Notes: a model not told the origin generated them from the letters alone. Shown: positions 7,797 to 18,500, numbered from the stretch's first letter. The stretch: DNA of 64,000 nucleotides from Mesorhizobium loti (GCF_003148495.1 NZ_QGGH01000007.1:211575-275574), one strand, 5' to 3'. Numbers and translations are program-made.

Positions 7797-9521
7797 ATGG
7801 ACGCCAAAGTCGTTTCCAAGGCCAAGCTCCCCAGCCGCTATGTGACCGTCGGTCCGGCGCGTGCGCCGCACCGTTCCTATCTCTATGCGATGGGCTTGTC
7901 GGCGGCCGAGATCGCGCAGCCGCTGGTCGGCGTCGCGTCCTGCTGGAATGAGGCGGCACCCTGCAACATCTCGCTGATGCGTCAGGCGCAGGTGGTCAAG
8001 AAAGGCGTCGCGGCCGCCAGCGGCACGCCGCGCGAATTCTGCACCATCACCGTCACCGACGGCATCGCCATGGGCCACCAGGGCATGAAGTCGTCGCTGG
8101 TGTCGCGCGAGGTCATCGCCGATTCGGTCGAGCTCACCATGCGCGGCCATTGCTACGATGCGCTGGTTGGCCTGGCCGGCTGCGACAAGTCGCTGCCCGG
8201 TATGATGATGGCCATGGTGCGTCTCAACGTGCCGTCGATCTTCATCTATGGCGGCTCGATCTTGCCCGGCAGCTATCGCGGCCGCCAGATCACCGTGCAG
8301 GACGTGTTCGAGGCGGTCGGCCAGCATTCGGTCGGCACGATCGACGATGCCGAACTGCTTGAAATCGAGCAGGCCGCCTGTCCGTCGGCCGGCTCCTGCG
8401 GCGCCCAGTTCACCGCCAACACCATGGCCACCGTTGCCGAGGCGATCGGCCTGGCGCTGCCCTATTCCTGCGGCGCGCCGGCACCCTACGAGATGCGCGA
8501 CCGTTTCAATTTCGCCTCGGGCGAAAAGATCATGGAGCTGATCGCGAAAAATATCCGGCCGCGCGACATCGTCACGCTGAAGGCGCTGGAGAATGCGGCG
8601 ACCGTGGTGTCGGCAACCGGCGGCTCGACCAACGCAGCACTGCATCTGCCGGCGATCGCGCACGAGGCCGGCATCAAGTTCGACCTGTTCGACGTGGCGA
8701 AAATCTTCGAGAAGACGCCTTACATCGCCGACCTTAAGCCGGGCGGCAAATATGTCGCCAAGGACATGTTCGAGGCCGGCGGTATTCCGCTGTTGATGAA
8801 GACGCTGCTCGACAACGGTTATCTGCATGGCGACTGCCTGACTGTGACTGGCCGCACTTTGGCCGAAAACATGCAGCACGTTGCCTGGAATGAACATCAG
8901 GATGTGGTCCGCCCGGCCAACAGACCCATTACCCAAACCGGCGGCGTCGTGGGCTTGAAGGGAAACCTTGCCCCCGAAGGCGCGATCGTGAAGGTCGCGG
9001 GCATGGCGGAGTTGAAGTTCTCCGGCCCGGCACGCTGCTTCGATTCGGAAGAGGAATGTTTCGAGGCGGTGACGCATCGCAACTACAGGGAAGGCGAGGT
9101 TCTCGTCATCCGCTACGAAGGGCCGCGCGGCGGCCCTGGCATGCGCGAGATGCTGTCGACGACGGCGGCGCTCTACGGCCAGGGCATGGGAGGCAAGGTG
9201 GCGCTGATCACCGACGGGCGCTTCTCGGGCGCGACGCGCGGTTTCTGCATCGGCCATGTCGGCCCCGAGGCAGCCGTGGGCGGTCCGATCGGGCTGCTCA
9301 GGGATGGCGACGTGATCTCGATCGACGCGGTGAACGGCACGATCGACGTGGCGTTGTCCGATAGCGAACTGGCGGCGAGGGCAAAGACATGGAAGGCGCG
9401 CACGACAGACTATCAGTCGGGCGCGATATGGAAATATGCACAGACGGTAGGGCCGGCGCGCGATGGCGCGGTGACCCATCCGGGCGGTGCGAAAGAAACA
9501 CATTGCTATGCGGACATCTGA
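7797..9521 (+). CDS. ilvD: Dihydroxy-acid dehydratase
   Basis: Dehydrates 2,3-dihydroxy-isovalerate and -3-methylvalerate in valine/isoleucine biosynthesis, using an Fe-S cluster. The 574-residue product has the family signatures: early cysteine in GVASCWNEAAPCN, CDKSLPGMMMA, CPSAGSCGAQFTANTMA and the C-terminal TDGRFSGATRGFCIGHVGPEA. It belongs to the IlvD/EDD family; sequence and context favour ilvD over the phosphogluconate or sugar-acid dehydratases. ATG 7797 (MDAKVVSKAK) has AAGGAAGAG just upstream and is preferred over ATG 7761. The 3' end overlaps exoR by 14 bases. Confidence 0.93.
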   Translation: MDAKVVSKAKLPSRYVTVGPARAPHRSYLYAMGLSAAEIAQPLVGVASCWNEAAPCNISLMRQAQVVKKGVAAASGTPREFCTITVTDGIAMGHQGMKSSLVSREVIADSVELTMRGHCYDALVGLAGCDKSLPGMMMAMVRLNVPSIFIYGGSILPGSYRGRQITVQDVFEAVGQHSVGTIDDAELLEIEQAACPSAGSCGAQFTANTMATVAEAIGLALPYSCGAPAPYEMRDRFNFASGEKIMELIAKNIRPRDIVTLKALENAATVVSATGGSTNAALHLPAIAHEAGIKFDLFDVAKIFEKTPYIADLKPGGKYVAKDMFEAGGIPLLMKTLLDNGYLHGDCLTVTGRTLAENMQHVAWNEHQDVVRPANRPITQTGGVVGLKGNLAPEGAIVKVAGMAELKFSGPARCFDSEEECFEAVTHRNYREGEVLVIRYEGPRGGPGMREMLSTTAALYGQGMGGKVALITDGRFSGATRGFCIGHVGPEAAVGGPIGLLRDGDVISIDAVNGTIDVALSDSELAARAKTWKARTTDYQSGAIWKYAQTVGPARDGAVTHPGGAKETHCYADI

Positions 9522-10347
9522 GTTGTTGAGGTCGTCTGTCTTTTCGGCACTGGTCGTGATCGCCACTTTTGGCGCGACCTTTGGCCGCGTGGGCCAGGCT
9601 ATGGCCTTCGACGACAAGGTGTTCGACGACAAGACCGGCGTGAAGCCGCAATCCAGCCCCTGGGCGGTGTTCCAGTTCGGCTTCTCCGCCTACAAGAACG
9701 GCCACAAGGAACAGGCCGCCGAGGCCTACAAATACGCCGCAGAGAACGGCCAGATCGGCGCCACCTGGAAGCTTGCGCGGATGTATGCCGAGGGCGATGG
9801 CGTGGCGCGCGACGACTATGAGGCGTTCAAGTTCTTCTCGGAGATCGTCGACCAGGATGTCGAACCCGGCTCGCCCGAGGAAAGCTATGTCTCCGATGCG
9901 CTGGTGGCGCTTGGCGACTATCTGCGCAAGGGCATTCCCGGCAGCCCGGTCACCGAGAACGAGGTCGCGGCCCAGGAATATTACATGCGCGCCGCCGCCA
10001 ACTATCGCAATCCGAACGCGCAGTTCGAAATGGGGCAGATGTTCCTGAAGGGCGAGGGCGGCGTGAAGGCCAGCGTCAAGCAGGCCGGGCGCTGGTTCCA
10101 GCTTGCCGCCGAGAAGGGTCATGCCGGCGCCCAGGCGACGCTGGGCCACCTGTTGTTCCAGAGCGGCAAGATCGTTCGAGGCCTGGCGATGATGACGGCA
10201 GCGCTCGAACGCGCTTCGCCGGCCGATCAGCCCTGGATTCGCGGTATGCAGGAGGAGGCATTCGCCACCGCCGGCGAGGCCGACCGCCGCACCGCGATCT
10301 CGCTGGCGGATGATATCCTCACCAAGGGCGGCAACGCGGACCAGTAG
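9508..10347 (+). CDS. exoR: ExoR, periplasmic regulator with Sel1-like repeats
   Basis: 279 residues: an N-terminal signal peptide (SSVFSALVVIATFGATFGRV, then QAMA/FD) followed by Sel1/TPR-like repeats (GATWKLARMYAEGDGVARDD, NAQFEMGQMFLKGEGGVK, GAQATLGHLLFQSGKI). Length, signal peptide and repeat pattern match rhizobial ExoR, the periplasmic inhibitor of the ExoS/ChvG-ExoI/ChvI two-component system, which controls succinoglycan, motility and the acid response. ATG 9508 overlaps the end of ilvD; a GTG at 9487 would add seven residues ahead of the signal peptide. General Sel1 proteins are an alternative, but the match over the whole length makes ExoR likely. Confidence 0.82.
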   Translation: MRTSELLRSSVFSALVVIATFGATFGRVGQAMAFDDKVFDDKTGVKPQSSPWAVFQFGFSAYKNGHKEQAAEAYKYAAENGQIGATWKLARMYAEGDGVARDDYEAFKFFSEIVDQDVEPGSPEESYVSDALVALGDYLRKGIPGSPVTENEVAAQEYYMRAAANYRNPNAQFEMGQMFLKGEGGVKASVKQAGRWFQLAAEKGHAGAQATLGHLLFQSGKIVRGLAMMTAALERASPADQPWIRGMQEEAFATAGEADRRTAISLADDILTKGGNADQ

Positions 10348-10395
10348 TCTCGCGGCCGCGCTGGTTTCGCCAAAAGCACTCGATTTCGATCTTGA

Positions 10396-10694
10396 TCAGT
10401 TCTCGGTCGGCTCCGTCGGCACCATGCTGGGAGCCGGCGTTGAGATCGGCGTGACGTGCAGGTGCGGCGCCATCGTGTTTGCGGGGCAGCTGTCCCCAAC
10501 CTTCGTCCACGAGGTGTTGTTGAGCACCATGTCGCAGCGGGCCAGATGGCTCTGCTCGGCAACCGTCAGGCAGGCGACCTGGCCAAGCTGGTAGGATTTT
10601 CCATTGGCCAGGCATTCCTGGTCGGCAAGCGCCGCCGCAGAGCGGCCATGGCAAATGCCAGGCCGATCGGACAAAGAGAAAATCGAATGGTCAT
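10396..10694 (-). pseudogene. Small secreted cysteine-containing protein, apparently frameshifted in the signal peptide
   Basis: One minus-strand frame (ATG 10694) encodes MTIRFSLCPIGLAFAMAAL, a signal-peptide-like start. The adjacent frame carries what looks like the mature protein: ADQECLANGKSYQLGQVACL, then HLARCDMVLNNTSWTKVGDS and CPANTM, with four cysteines. The two frames meet around 10645, where the sequence is a run of GCGGCGGCG. Either one base is missing or extra there, or the protein starts in the second frame at TTG 10674 without a signal peptide. I do not recognise the family. It is followed by a proline/threonine-rich tail. Confidence 0.5.
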
Positions 10695-10765
10695 GGGAAC
10701 CCCAGCCGCCATGCTGGCCCGCAATGAACGGCGCGAAATGTGGCGATATGAGGGTTTAGCCGCTG

Positions 10766-11560
10766 TCAGGCCGGCTGCAGCGCGAGATCAATCGCCACCG
10801 GGACGTGATCGGACGGCTTTTCCCAGGCACGCACGTGCTTTTCGATCGAGGCCGATGAGAATCGGTTGGCGGCTTCCGGCGACAAAAGCAGGTGGTCGAT
10901 GCGTATGCCATTGTTCTTCTGCCAGGCGCCGGCCTGATAGTCCCAGAACGTATAGGTATCGGGCGCGTCGGTGACCGCGCGGACAGCCTCGGTGAAACCA
11001 AGGTTGAGCAGCCGCCGGAAAGCTTGCCGCGTCTCTGGCTGGAACAGCGCGTCGCCCAGCCAGTTCTCCGGAAACCGCGCGTCGATCGGCTCGGGAATGA
11101 CATTGTAGTCGCCGGCCAGTACCAAGGCCTCTTCAAGCCTGAGTCGCTCCTGCGCCCAGCGCTCCAGCCGCGCCATCCAGGAAAGCTTGAAGGGGAACTT
11201 CTTCTCGTCATCGATTGGATTGCCGTTCGGCAGATAGAGCGAGGCGACGCGCAGCGCGCCCTTGTCGGTCGAGAAAACGCCTTCGATGAAACGCGCCTGC
11301 TCGTCGGCATCATCGCCGGGCAGGCCTCTGATGACCTCGTCGAAGCGCAGTTTCGACAGGATGGCGACGCCGTTGAAACCCTTCTGGCCATGGGTTTCAA
11401 CATTGTAGCCAAGCGCCTCGATTTCGGCGCGCGGGAATTGCTCGTCGACGGTCTTGATCTCCTGCAGGCAGACGATGTCGGGCGCGCTTTCGGTCAGCCA
11501 ATGGGTCAGGTTGCCGATGCGGGCGCGGACGCCGTTGATGTTCCAGGTGACGATTTTCAT
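10766..11560 (-). CDS. xthA: Exodeoxyribonuclease III
   Basis: 264-residue member of the exonuclease-endonuclease-phosphatase superfamily acting in base-excision repair as an AP endonuclease and 3'-5' exonuclease. Visible active-site motifs: WNINGVRAR (Asn), LQEIK (metal-binding Glu), ASLYLPNGNP (Tyr/Asn), LAGDYNVIP (Asp/Asn) and the C-terminal SDHVPVAIDL (Asp-His). ATG 11560 gives the normal MKIVTWNINGVRAR start; the frame extends upstream without homology. It sits 17 bases after the VOC gene and probably shares a transcript with erpA and VOC. Confidence 0.95.
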   Translation of the reverse strand: MKIVTWNINGVRARIGNLTHWLTESAPDIVCLQEIKTVDEQFPRAEIEALGYNVETHGQKGFNGVAILSKLRFDEVIRGLPGDDADEQARFIEGVFSTDKGALRVASLYLPNGNPIDDEKKFPFKLSWMARLERWAQERLRLEEALVLAGDYNVIPEPIDARFPENWLGDALFQPETRQAFRRLLNLGFTEAVRAVTDAPDTYTFWDYQAGAWQKNNGIRIDHLLLSPEAANRFSSASIEKHVRAWEKPSDHVPVAIDLALQPA

Positions 11561-11577
11561 GACGGTCTCGATGCTGT

Positions 11578-11973
11578 TCAGTTGGGCTCTTGCGGCGGAT
11601 GGCGTTCGACCAGTCCGATCGTATTGCCAGCCGGGTCCTTTAGGAAGGCCATCCATTCGCTTTCCCCCGCTGGACCGAACTGGCCCTGGGTGTCGCGATG
11701 GACAAGCGTCGGCGGCGCGGTGAAGGGCATGCCCGCCGCGACCGCCGAGGCATGGAAGTCGTCAAGGCCCGATATGTCGAGATAGACGGTTCCGGCCGGT
11801 ATGCCGTCGGTGAACAGCAGCCTGATATCGCCGGCCATGATGAAGGCGATGCCCGGCGGATCAAAGCGCGCGTGGACAGCCATACCGAGTACGTCGCGCC
11901 AGAAAGCCAGCGTGGCGTCGAGGTTGCGTCCGGCCGCCAGCGCGATCTGACGGACCGCGCCGATGGCAGGCAT
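11578..11973 (-). CDS. VOC-family (glyoxalase-like) protein
   Basis: 131 residues forming one vicinal-oxygen-chelate domain: AVRQIALAAGRNLDATLAFWRDVLG at the start, GIAFIMAGDIRLLF, GTVYLDISGLDDF and the final FLKDPAGNTIGLVERHP. Such proteins bind a metal and act on glyoxals, antibiotics or aromatic diols, or only bind ligands; the substrate cannot be deduced. It starts two bases after the erpA stop codon and precedes xthA, so the three are likely co-transcribed. Confidence 0.85.
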   Translation of the reverse strand: MPAIGAVRQIALAAGRNLDATLAFWRDVLGMAVHARFDPPGIAFIMAGDIRLLFTDGIPAGTVYLDISGLDDFHASAVAAGMPFTAPPTLVHRDTQGQFGPAGESEWMAFLKDPAGNTIGLVERHPPQEPN

Positions 11974-11975
11974 GG

Positions 11976-12323
11976 CTATATGGAGAAGCTCGTGCCACAG
12001 CCGCAGGAGGCGACTGCATTCGGGTTCCGGATCTGGAACGACTGGCCCATCAAATCGTCGACGAAGTCGATTACCGAGCCGCCCATATAGACCAGCGACA
12101 GATCGTCGATCAGCACCGTGGCGCCGTCCTTCTCGATGGCGACGTCATCGTCATTGCGAGTATCGACCAGGTCGAACTTGTAGGAGAAGCCCGAGCAACC
12201 GCCGCCTTCGACCGAAACGCGCAGCGCAGTCTTGCCGGCCTCGCCAGAGACAATCTTGGCGATCCGCTTGGCGGCGGCCTCGGTCATATCGACTTTCATG
12301 GCAGTCTTGGCATCAGCGCCCAT
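11976..12323 (-). CDS. erpA: Iron-sulfur cluster insertion protein ErpA (HesB/IscA family)
   Basis: 115-residue A-type Fe-S carrier that delivers clusters to apoproteins. The three ligand cysteines are present: GGGCSGFSY and the C-terminal SCGCGTSFSI. ATG 12323 is preceded by AAGGTGA with good spacing; the frame extends to 12392 but the extra residues are not family-like. It is divergent from dgt across 105 bases and heads an apparent erpA-VOC-xthA operon. The neighbourhood (dgt, xthA) is the usual one in Rhizobiales. Confidence 0.92.
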   Translation of the reverse strand: MGADAKTAMKVDMTEAAAKRIAKIVSGEAGKTALRVSVEGGGCSGFSYKFDLVDTRNDDDVAIEKDGATVLIDDLSLVYMGGSVIDFVDDLMGQSFQIRNPNAVASCGCGTSFSI

Positions 12324-12428
12324 GGGCGTCACCTTGCTTTCGGTTTCACATGATAGGTATGAAGCGCGAGGGGCCAAGTCAACTAGACCCAAATTATCTA
12401 GACCAAGTCAACTGCGGCAGCATCAGCC

Positions 12429-13643
12429 ATGACCAATGAGTTGGGCGACATCGGATTCGGCTATCGGCCACGCGCTGCCTATGCCTGCGATCCGGCAAAG
12501 TCGCGCGGACGACTGTTCGACGAGGTGGAAAGCCCGACACGCACGCCGTTCCAGCGCGACCGTGACCGCATCATCCATTCGACGGCGTTCCGCCGGCTGA
12601 AACACAAGACGCAGGTCTTCATCGCGCATGAAGGCGACCATTACCGCACCCGGTTGACCCATTCGATCGAAGTGGCTCAGATCGCGCGCGCCCTGGCACG
12701 GGCGCTGCGTGGCGACGAGGATCTGGCCGAGGCGGTGGCACTGGTGCATGATTTCGGCCACACGCCCTTCGGCCACACCGGCGAGGACGCGCTGAACGAG
12801 AAGATGGCCGCCTGGGGCGGCTTTGACCACAACGCGCAATCGCTGCGCATCGTGACAAGGCTGGAGGCGCGCTACGCCGAATTCGACGGGCTCAATCTGA
12901 CCTGGGAAACACTGGAAGGCCTGGTCAAGCACAATGGACCGCTGACGGATGCCAACGGCAAGGGTCTGAAAGGGCCGGTGCCGCAGGCGATCCGTGATTA
13001 CTCTGAGCTGCATGATCTCGAACTGGACCGGTTTGCCGGCATCGAGGCGCAATGCGCGGCGATCGCCGACGATATCGCCTACAACACGCATGACATCGAT
13101 GACGGGTTGAGGGCAGGGCTGCTGACGCTGGACATGCTTGAGACGGTTTCGCTGCCGGGAACCATTCTGAAAGGCGTGCGCGCACGCTATCCTTCCCTCG
13201 ATGACGTGCGCACCGGCCACGAACTGATGCGGCGGCAGATCACAGCCATGGTCGAGGATGTCATTGTCTCCACGTCAGCTAATCTGGAGCGCATCAAGCC
13301 GCAGAGCGCCGACGCGGTGAGAGCGGCGGGCGAGACGATGGTCACCTTTTCCGCGGAAATGGCCGCCTTGGAGAAGGAACTGAAGGCCTTTCTCTACAAG
13401 CATCTTTATCGGCATGCCGAGGTGATGCGGGTGCGCGCGGACGCCGAGCAGATCGTCAAGCAGCTGTTCGACGCCTATTTCGCCGATCCGCGAGCCATGC
13501 CGGACGGCTGGCGCGAGGGGCTGGATCGGGCCGACGATCGCATCAAGGCGCGCAGCGTTGCCGACTTCCTGGCGGGTATGACCGACACCTACGCGCTCAA
13601 GGAACACCGGCGTTTGTTTGACCATACGCCTGAATTGAGCTAG
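12429..13643 (+). CDS. dgt: dGTP triphosphohydrolase-like HD-domain protein
   Basis: 404-residue HD-superfamily enzyme that hydrolyses dNTPs to nucleoside and triphosphate. Signatures: RTPFQRDRDRIIHSTAFRRL, the HD metal site pieces HSIEVAQIAR, ALVHDFGHTPFGHTGE, and a further DDIAYNTHDIDDG. Length and lack of the long insert of E. coli Dgt place it in the shorter alphaproteobacterial type-2 group. ATG 12429 begins MTNELGDIGFGYRPRAAYAC. It is followed by argS after 75 bases. Confidence 0.93.
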   Translation: MTNELGDIGFGYRPRAAYACDPAKSRGRLFDEVESPTRTPFQRDRDRIIHSTAFRRLKHKTQVFIAHEGDHYRTRLTHSIEVAQIARALARALRGDEDLAEAVALVHDFGHTPFGHTGEDALNEKMAAWGGFDHNAQSLRIVTRLEARYAEFDGLNLTWETLEGLVKHNGPLTDANGKGLKGPVPQAIRDYSELHDLELDRFAGIEAQCAAIADDIAYNTHDIDDGLRAGLLTLDMLETVSLPGTILKGVRARYPSLDDVRTGHELMRRQITAMVEDVIVSTSANLERIKPQSADAVRAAGETMVTFSAEMAALEKELKAFLYKHLYRHAEVMRVRADAEQIVKQLFDAYFADPRAMPDGWREGLDRADDRIKARSVADFLAGMTDTYALKEHRRLFDHTPELS

Positions 13644-13718
13644 GGCGGGCTCGATTTTGCCGGCCAACGAGCCGGATTCGCTGCAAAGCCGCCAGAGCCA
13701 GACCCCAGAGTCACACAA

Positions 13719-15476
13719 ATGAACATCTTCGCCGATTTCACCGCGCGAATCATAAAAGCCGTCGAAGCGCTTGATCTGAAAGACAATGATGGCGTTTCGC
13801 CGGATTTGTCGCGCATTGCCGTCGAGCCGCCGCGCGACGCCAGCCATGGCGATCTGGCGACCAATGCGGCCATGGTGCTGGCCAAGCCCACCGGCCAGAA
13901 TCCGCGCGCACTGGCCGAAAGACTGGCGCAAGCGCTGCGCGACGACAAGGATGTCGCCGCGACAGAGGTGGCCGGTCCTGGTTTCGTCAATCTCAGGCTC
14001 AAGGACGGCTTCTGGCAGACACATCTGACCGCACTGCTTGGCGAGGGCCGCAACTATGGCCGCTCGACGGTTGGCGGCGGCAGGAAGACCAATGTCGAAT
14101 ATGTCTCGGCCAATCCGACGGGGCCGATGCATGTCGGCCATTGCAGGGGCGCTGTCGTCGGCGACGCGCTCGCCAATCTGATGGCCTTCGCCGGCTACGA
14201 CGTGACCAAGGAATATGTCATCAACGATGCCGGCTCGCAGATCGACGTGCTCGGCCGTTCCGCATTCCTGCGCTACCGCGAAGCGCTTGGCGACGACATC
14301 GGCGAAATACCTGCCGGCCTCTATCCCGGCGATTACCTGGTGCCAGTCGGTCAGGCGCTGGTCACGGAATTCGGCCGCTCGCTTCTGCAGATGCCGGACG
14401 ATGAGGCGCTCGCCATCGTCAAGGACCGCACCATCGATGCGATGATGGCGATGATCCGCGAGGATCTGGCGATGCTCAACGTGCATCACGACGTGTTCTT
14501 CTCCGAGCGCACGCTGCACGCCGACAATGCCAAGAAGATTCGCTCGGCGATCAACGATTTGACTCTGAAAGGCCATATCTACAAGGGCAAGCTGCCGCCG
14601 CCCAAGGGCGAGAAGCCCGACGATTGGGAGGACCGTGAGCAGACGTTGTTCCGCTCGACCGCGGTCGGCGACGACATGGATCGGGCGCTGGTCAAGTCGG
14701 ATGGCTCATTCACCTACTTCGCCGCCGACGTGGCCTATCTCAAGGACAAGGTCGATCGTGGTTTCGTCGACTTGATCTATGTGCTCGGCGCCGACCATGG
14801 CGGTTACGTCAAGCGGCTGGAAGCCCTGGCGCGGGCGATCGCCGGCGAAGAGGTGAAGCTCACCGTGCTGCTGTGCAATTTGGTCAAGCTGTTTCGCGAG
14901 GGCGAACCGGTGCGCATGTCGAAGCGGTCCGGTGATTTCGTGACGCTGCGCGAAGTGGTGGAGGAGGTCGGCCGCGACGCGATACGCTTCATGATGCTCT
15001 ACCGCAAGAACGATGCACCGTTGGATTTCGATTTCGCCAAGGTGACCGAGCAGTCCAAGGACAATCCGGTGTTCTATGTGCAGTATGCCTCGGCGCGCTG
15101 CCATTCGGTGTTCCGTCAGGCGAGCGAGCAATTGGGCGAAGCCAATTTCGACCGCAACAGCCTGGTGTCCGCCGTGGCTTTGCTGACCGACGAGGGCGAG
15201 ATCGGCCTGATCCGCAAGCTTGCCGAGTACCCGCGTCTGATCGAGTCAGCGGCACTTGCGCTCGAGCCGCACAGGCTGGCATTCTACCTCTATGATTTGG
15301 CTTCCAGCTTCCACGGACACTGGAACCGTGGCACGGATAATCCGGACTTACGTTTTGTTAAGGTTAACGACCGACAATTGACGCATGCCAGACTAGGGCT
15401 GGTGCAGGCTGTTTCGGACGTTTTGACGTCCGGCCTGACGTTGATCGGAGCCGCCGCGCCCACCGAAATGCGTTAG
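13719..15476 (+). CDS. argS: Arginyl-tRNA synthetase
   Basis: Class I synthetase charging tRNA-Arg, 585 residues. The HIGH motif is in ANPTGPMHVGHCRG; the KMSKS equivalent is RMSKRSGDFVTLREVVEEVG. The N-terminal ArgRS additional domain (first ~110 residues) and the C-terminal DALR anticodon-binding domain (YVQYASARCHSVFRQA onward) are complete. ATG 13719 gives the expected start MNIFADFTARI. It begins the conserved argS-SPOR-nagZ-scpAB-tatABC order. Confidence 0.97.
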   Translation: MNIFADFTARIIKAVEALDLKDNDGVSPDLSRIAVEPPRDASHGDLATNAAMVLAKPTGQNPRALAERLAQALRDDKDVAATEVAGPGFVNLRLKDGFWQTHLTALLGEGRNYGRSTVGGGRKTNVEYVSANPTGPMHVGHCRGAVVGDALANLMAFAGYDVTKEYVINDAGSQIDVLGRSAFLRYREALGDDIGEIPAGLYPGDYLVPVGQALVTEFGRSLLQMPDDEALAIVKDRTIDAMMAMIREDLAMLNVHHDVFFSERTLHADNAKKIRSAINDLTLKGHIYKGKLPPPKGEKPDDWEDREQTLFRSTAVGDDMDRALVKSDGSFTYFAADVAYLKDKVDRGFVDLIYVLGADHGGYVKRLEALARAIAGEEVKLTVLLCNLVKLFREGEPVRMSKRSGDFVTLREVVEEVGRDAIRFMMLYRKNDAPLDFDFAKVTEQSKDNPVFYVQYASARCHSVFRQASEQLGEANFDRNSLVSAVALLTDEGEIGLIRKLAEYPRLIESAALALEPHRLAFYLYDLASSFHGHWNRGTDNPDLRFVKVNDRQLTHARLGLVQAVSDVLTSGLTLIGAAAPTEMR

Positions 15477-15579
15477 GTTTGACTAAATAACCTGTCACCT
15501 TTTGCCCACATTGCGCTGGTAAGGGCCAACCCTACGCGACGTCCATGGCGTCCGAATGAGTGCGAGTTCGGGAACAATA

Positions 15580-18500
15580 ATGGCAGACAGAACCCAGCTG
15601 AGAGTAGCCGACAACAACGACATCGCTGACGATGATCCGTTCGCGGAACTGACCAGGATCATGGGGTTCGACCCGCGCCAGCCGGTCAAGCCGCAATCGC
15701 CCGCCCAGCCGAAAGCCCCCGCCGTCGACCACATGGCGGAAGAGGGCGATTTCGATATCGATCTCGAAAAGGAAATGATGGGCGAGTTCGGCGCTGACGA
15801 CAGCGACGCCGCTCCGGTTGCCGGGGCCCATGAGCCGAGATTCGGACATGAGCCGGCGTTCGAAGCGGCTGACGCCGGCGCAATGGACGACGAGCTTTCG
15901 GTGTCGCTCGACGACGATTTCCATCTAGACCTGGACGAAGTCGACGACCAAGCAGCCGGCGCCAGCCATGCGGCCGCCGCTGAAACCGTGCCGTCTTTCG
16001 AGTCTGATTTCGACAATGCCGTCGCCAGTTCACTTGAGGATGTCTCGCCCTTCGAGGACGATCAGCCGATGGCGGACGAGCTTGCCGCGTCGCTCGACCA
16101 GGACTTCCGGATCGATGAGGAAGCCGAAGAGGCCCGGCACCCGGTTGCCGTCGCCAACGCGCCAGCTTCAGTCGAGACGGCTTCCAATCATGAATTCGAC
16201 GATGCGGTTGCGATCTCGCTCGAAGACGAGCTGATGCTCGACGACCATTCGGCGGTGGAACAGTCCCACACGGCTGCCGATCCCGTCGAGTATCCCATGC
16301 CGGAGCAGGCGGCTGCGCGTGATGCCCAGGCAATCTCCGGTGAGTATCTTGCCGGCGACTTCGACGACGCCATGGCTGATGTCGACATGGATTTCGATAG
16401 TCGCTCGGATGAGCCGGTCGCATTCGATGAGCCGCAAGCGCATGACATGCCTGCCGATTCCGCTGACGCGAAGGGCGAGATTTCCAGCCCTGAAGGCGCG
16501 TCGGATGATGCTTTCGACCTGAATTTCGACGTCTCGTTTGCCGACGCGATCGAAGAGCCGGTCACAGAGGTTGCCACCGCTACGGTCCAGCCGGTGGCGC
16601 CAGCCGCTGATGTGGCCGAGCCGGTGCAAGCCCCGATCGCGGACGAACGAAGCCTGGAAGACGAGTTGAATGCGCTGCTGGGCGCCATGACGGCGCGCAC
16701 AGTGCCCATGGCCAGCGAGCCCGCCACTGCTCAGCCAGCTGTCGCCGCCCCGCCGCCTGCCGAAGCAGCAGAGACCGCGGAAGAACCTGCCGAACTTGTC
16801 GGCGACCTCCACTGGGATCTTGATGAATCTTCGCCTGAGCAGCCTCAGCACCTTGGTGATGCGCAAGCGGCCGACGTGAATCTCGACGATCTTCTGCTTG
16901 ATGAAGTTGAGGGCCTGGATTCGGGCTCGGAGGCTGCCGGGCAAGGTGATGTCGATTTCGACAACGATGCGTTCGACGCGGCTTTGGCCAAAAGCCTTGA
17001 CCCGCGTGAGGTGGCCCGGGACAATTCGGCGGATTCTCTCGATTGGCTGGCGGAACGTTCCACGCCGCCAGAGCCGGCCCGTTCGTGGAGCCGCGTGACG
17101 CCGGTTCCGCAGCAGCCGTCATTCAGCGCTCAGCCTGCGTTTAGCGCTCAGCCGGCCGCTTCGATGGCATCCATGGCCGCAGCGCCGGCAGTCGCCGCGG
17201 CGACTGCCTACCGTTCGGCCGAGCCGGTCGAGACCGTCACGCCCGCAGCCCCTGTATGGGCGCCGCAATCCCGCCAGCCCGCGCGTTACGAAGACATGCC
17301 CGATGTCGAGACCGTCGATGTGCCCGAGCGTGTCGTTGCGCTGGCGGACGATCTCGATATTCCGGAACTGCACTTCGAGGAAGATCAGCCGGCGACGTCT
17401 GGCTATGACGATCTCGACGCCGAGTTCTCCAGCCTTCTCTCCGAGATGAACGCGGTGGAGGTCGCTGCCGCTCCCGCAGGCAGCGTTGCCGGCGCATCTT
17501 ACGATGATGACTCCTACGCCACGGGCTTCAAGCCGGGCTATGACAGCGTCAGCACTGGCTACGACAGCGTCAAGCCGGGCCATGACGGGATCAAGCCGGG
17601 TTATGAGCCGGAAGCGCGGACATATGCGGCGCGGCCGATGGACATGTCTGCCCGCGCGGCGGCGCCCACGGGTTATGCCGATGCCTCCGATGGATTCGAT
17701 CTCGACAGTCTGCCCGGCAGCCAGCCGGTTTCACAGGCGGATGATTTCACCGTCGATGAACTGGACTACGATCCCGAACTCGACGAGGCGATGGCTGTTC
17801 CGGGGCTCGGCGAGCGCGAGGCCGCGAGGCCTTCGCGCGGACGTGGCCTGTTCATCGCCGCGATTGTCGGCGCGGTGGCGGTCGCAGGCGGCCTCGGTGC
17901 CTTTGCGCTGTCGTTCGGCGGCAAGGGCGGCAGCGATGCGCCCGTGATCGTCAAGGCCGACAACGCGCCGATCAAGGTCAAGCCGGAAAATCCGGGCGGC
18001 GCCGTGGTGCCGAACCAGGACAACAAGGTCTACGACGCGGTCAGAGGCGCCAAGCCTGCCGAGCCGATCCAGGAAAAACTGGTCACCAACACCGAAGAGC
18101 CGGTGGACGTCCAGGCGAAGGATCCGGCCCGCGCCATCGATCTTTCACCGGACCAGAACGCAGGTGCCGTTGGCACCGATGTCGGCAACGCCGCGCCAGC
18201 GGCCGGCAATGCCGCGCCAACGGCCGGCGACGCTTCGGCCGACAACATGGCGGCCGCGCCCAAGTCCGAGGATCGCATCGCGCAGGTGCTGCAGGAAGCC
18301 GACAAGGGCACCAATGCCGATGTCGTGGCTGTTGCGCCGCGCAAGGTGAGGACCATGGTGGTCAAGTCGGACGGTTCGCTGGTGCCGCGTGAAGATCCGG
18401 CGCCCGTCGCCCCGCAAGTGGCCGCAACGGAGCCGGTCGACCCGGCGCCGCAGCATGTTGCCCCGTCGGCGCAGGCCGATGCGGACCAGACCGGCACCGT

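Noticed and set aside
7677..9632. 651-codon minus-strand frame opposite ilvD
   Set aside because: Arg/His/Ala-rich antisense shadow of a certain gene.
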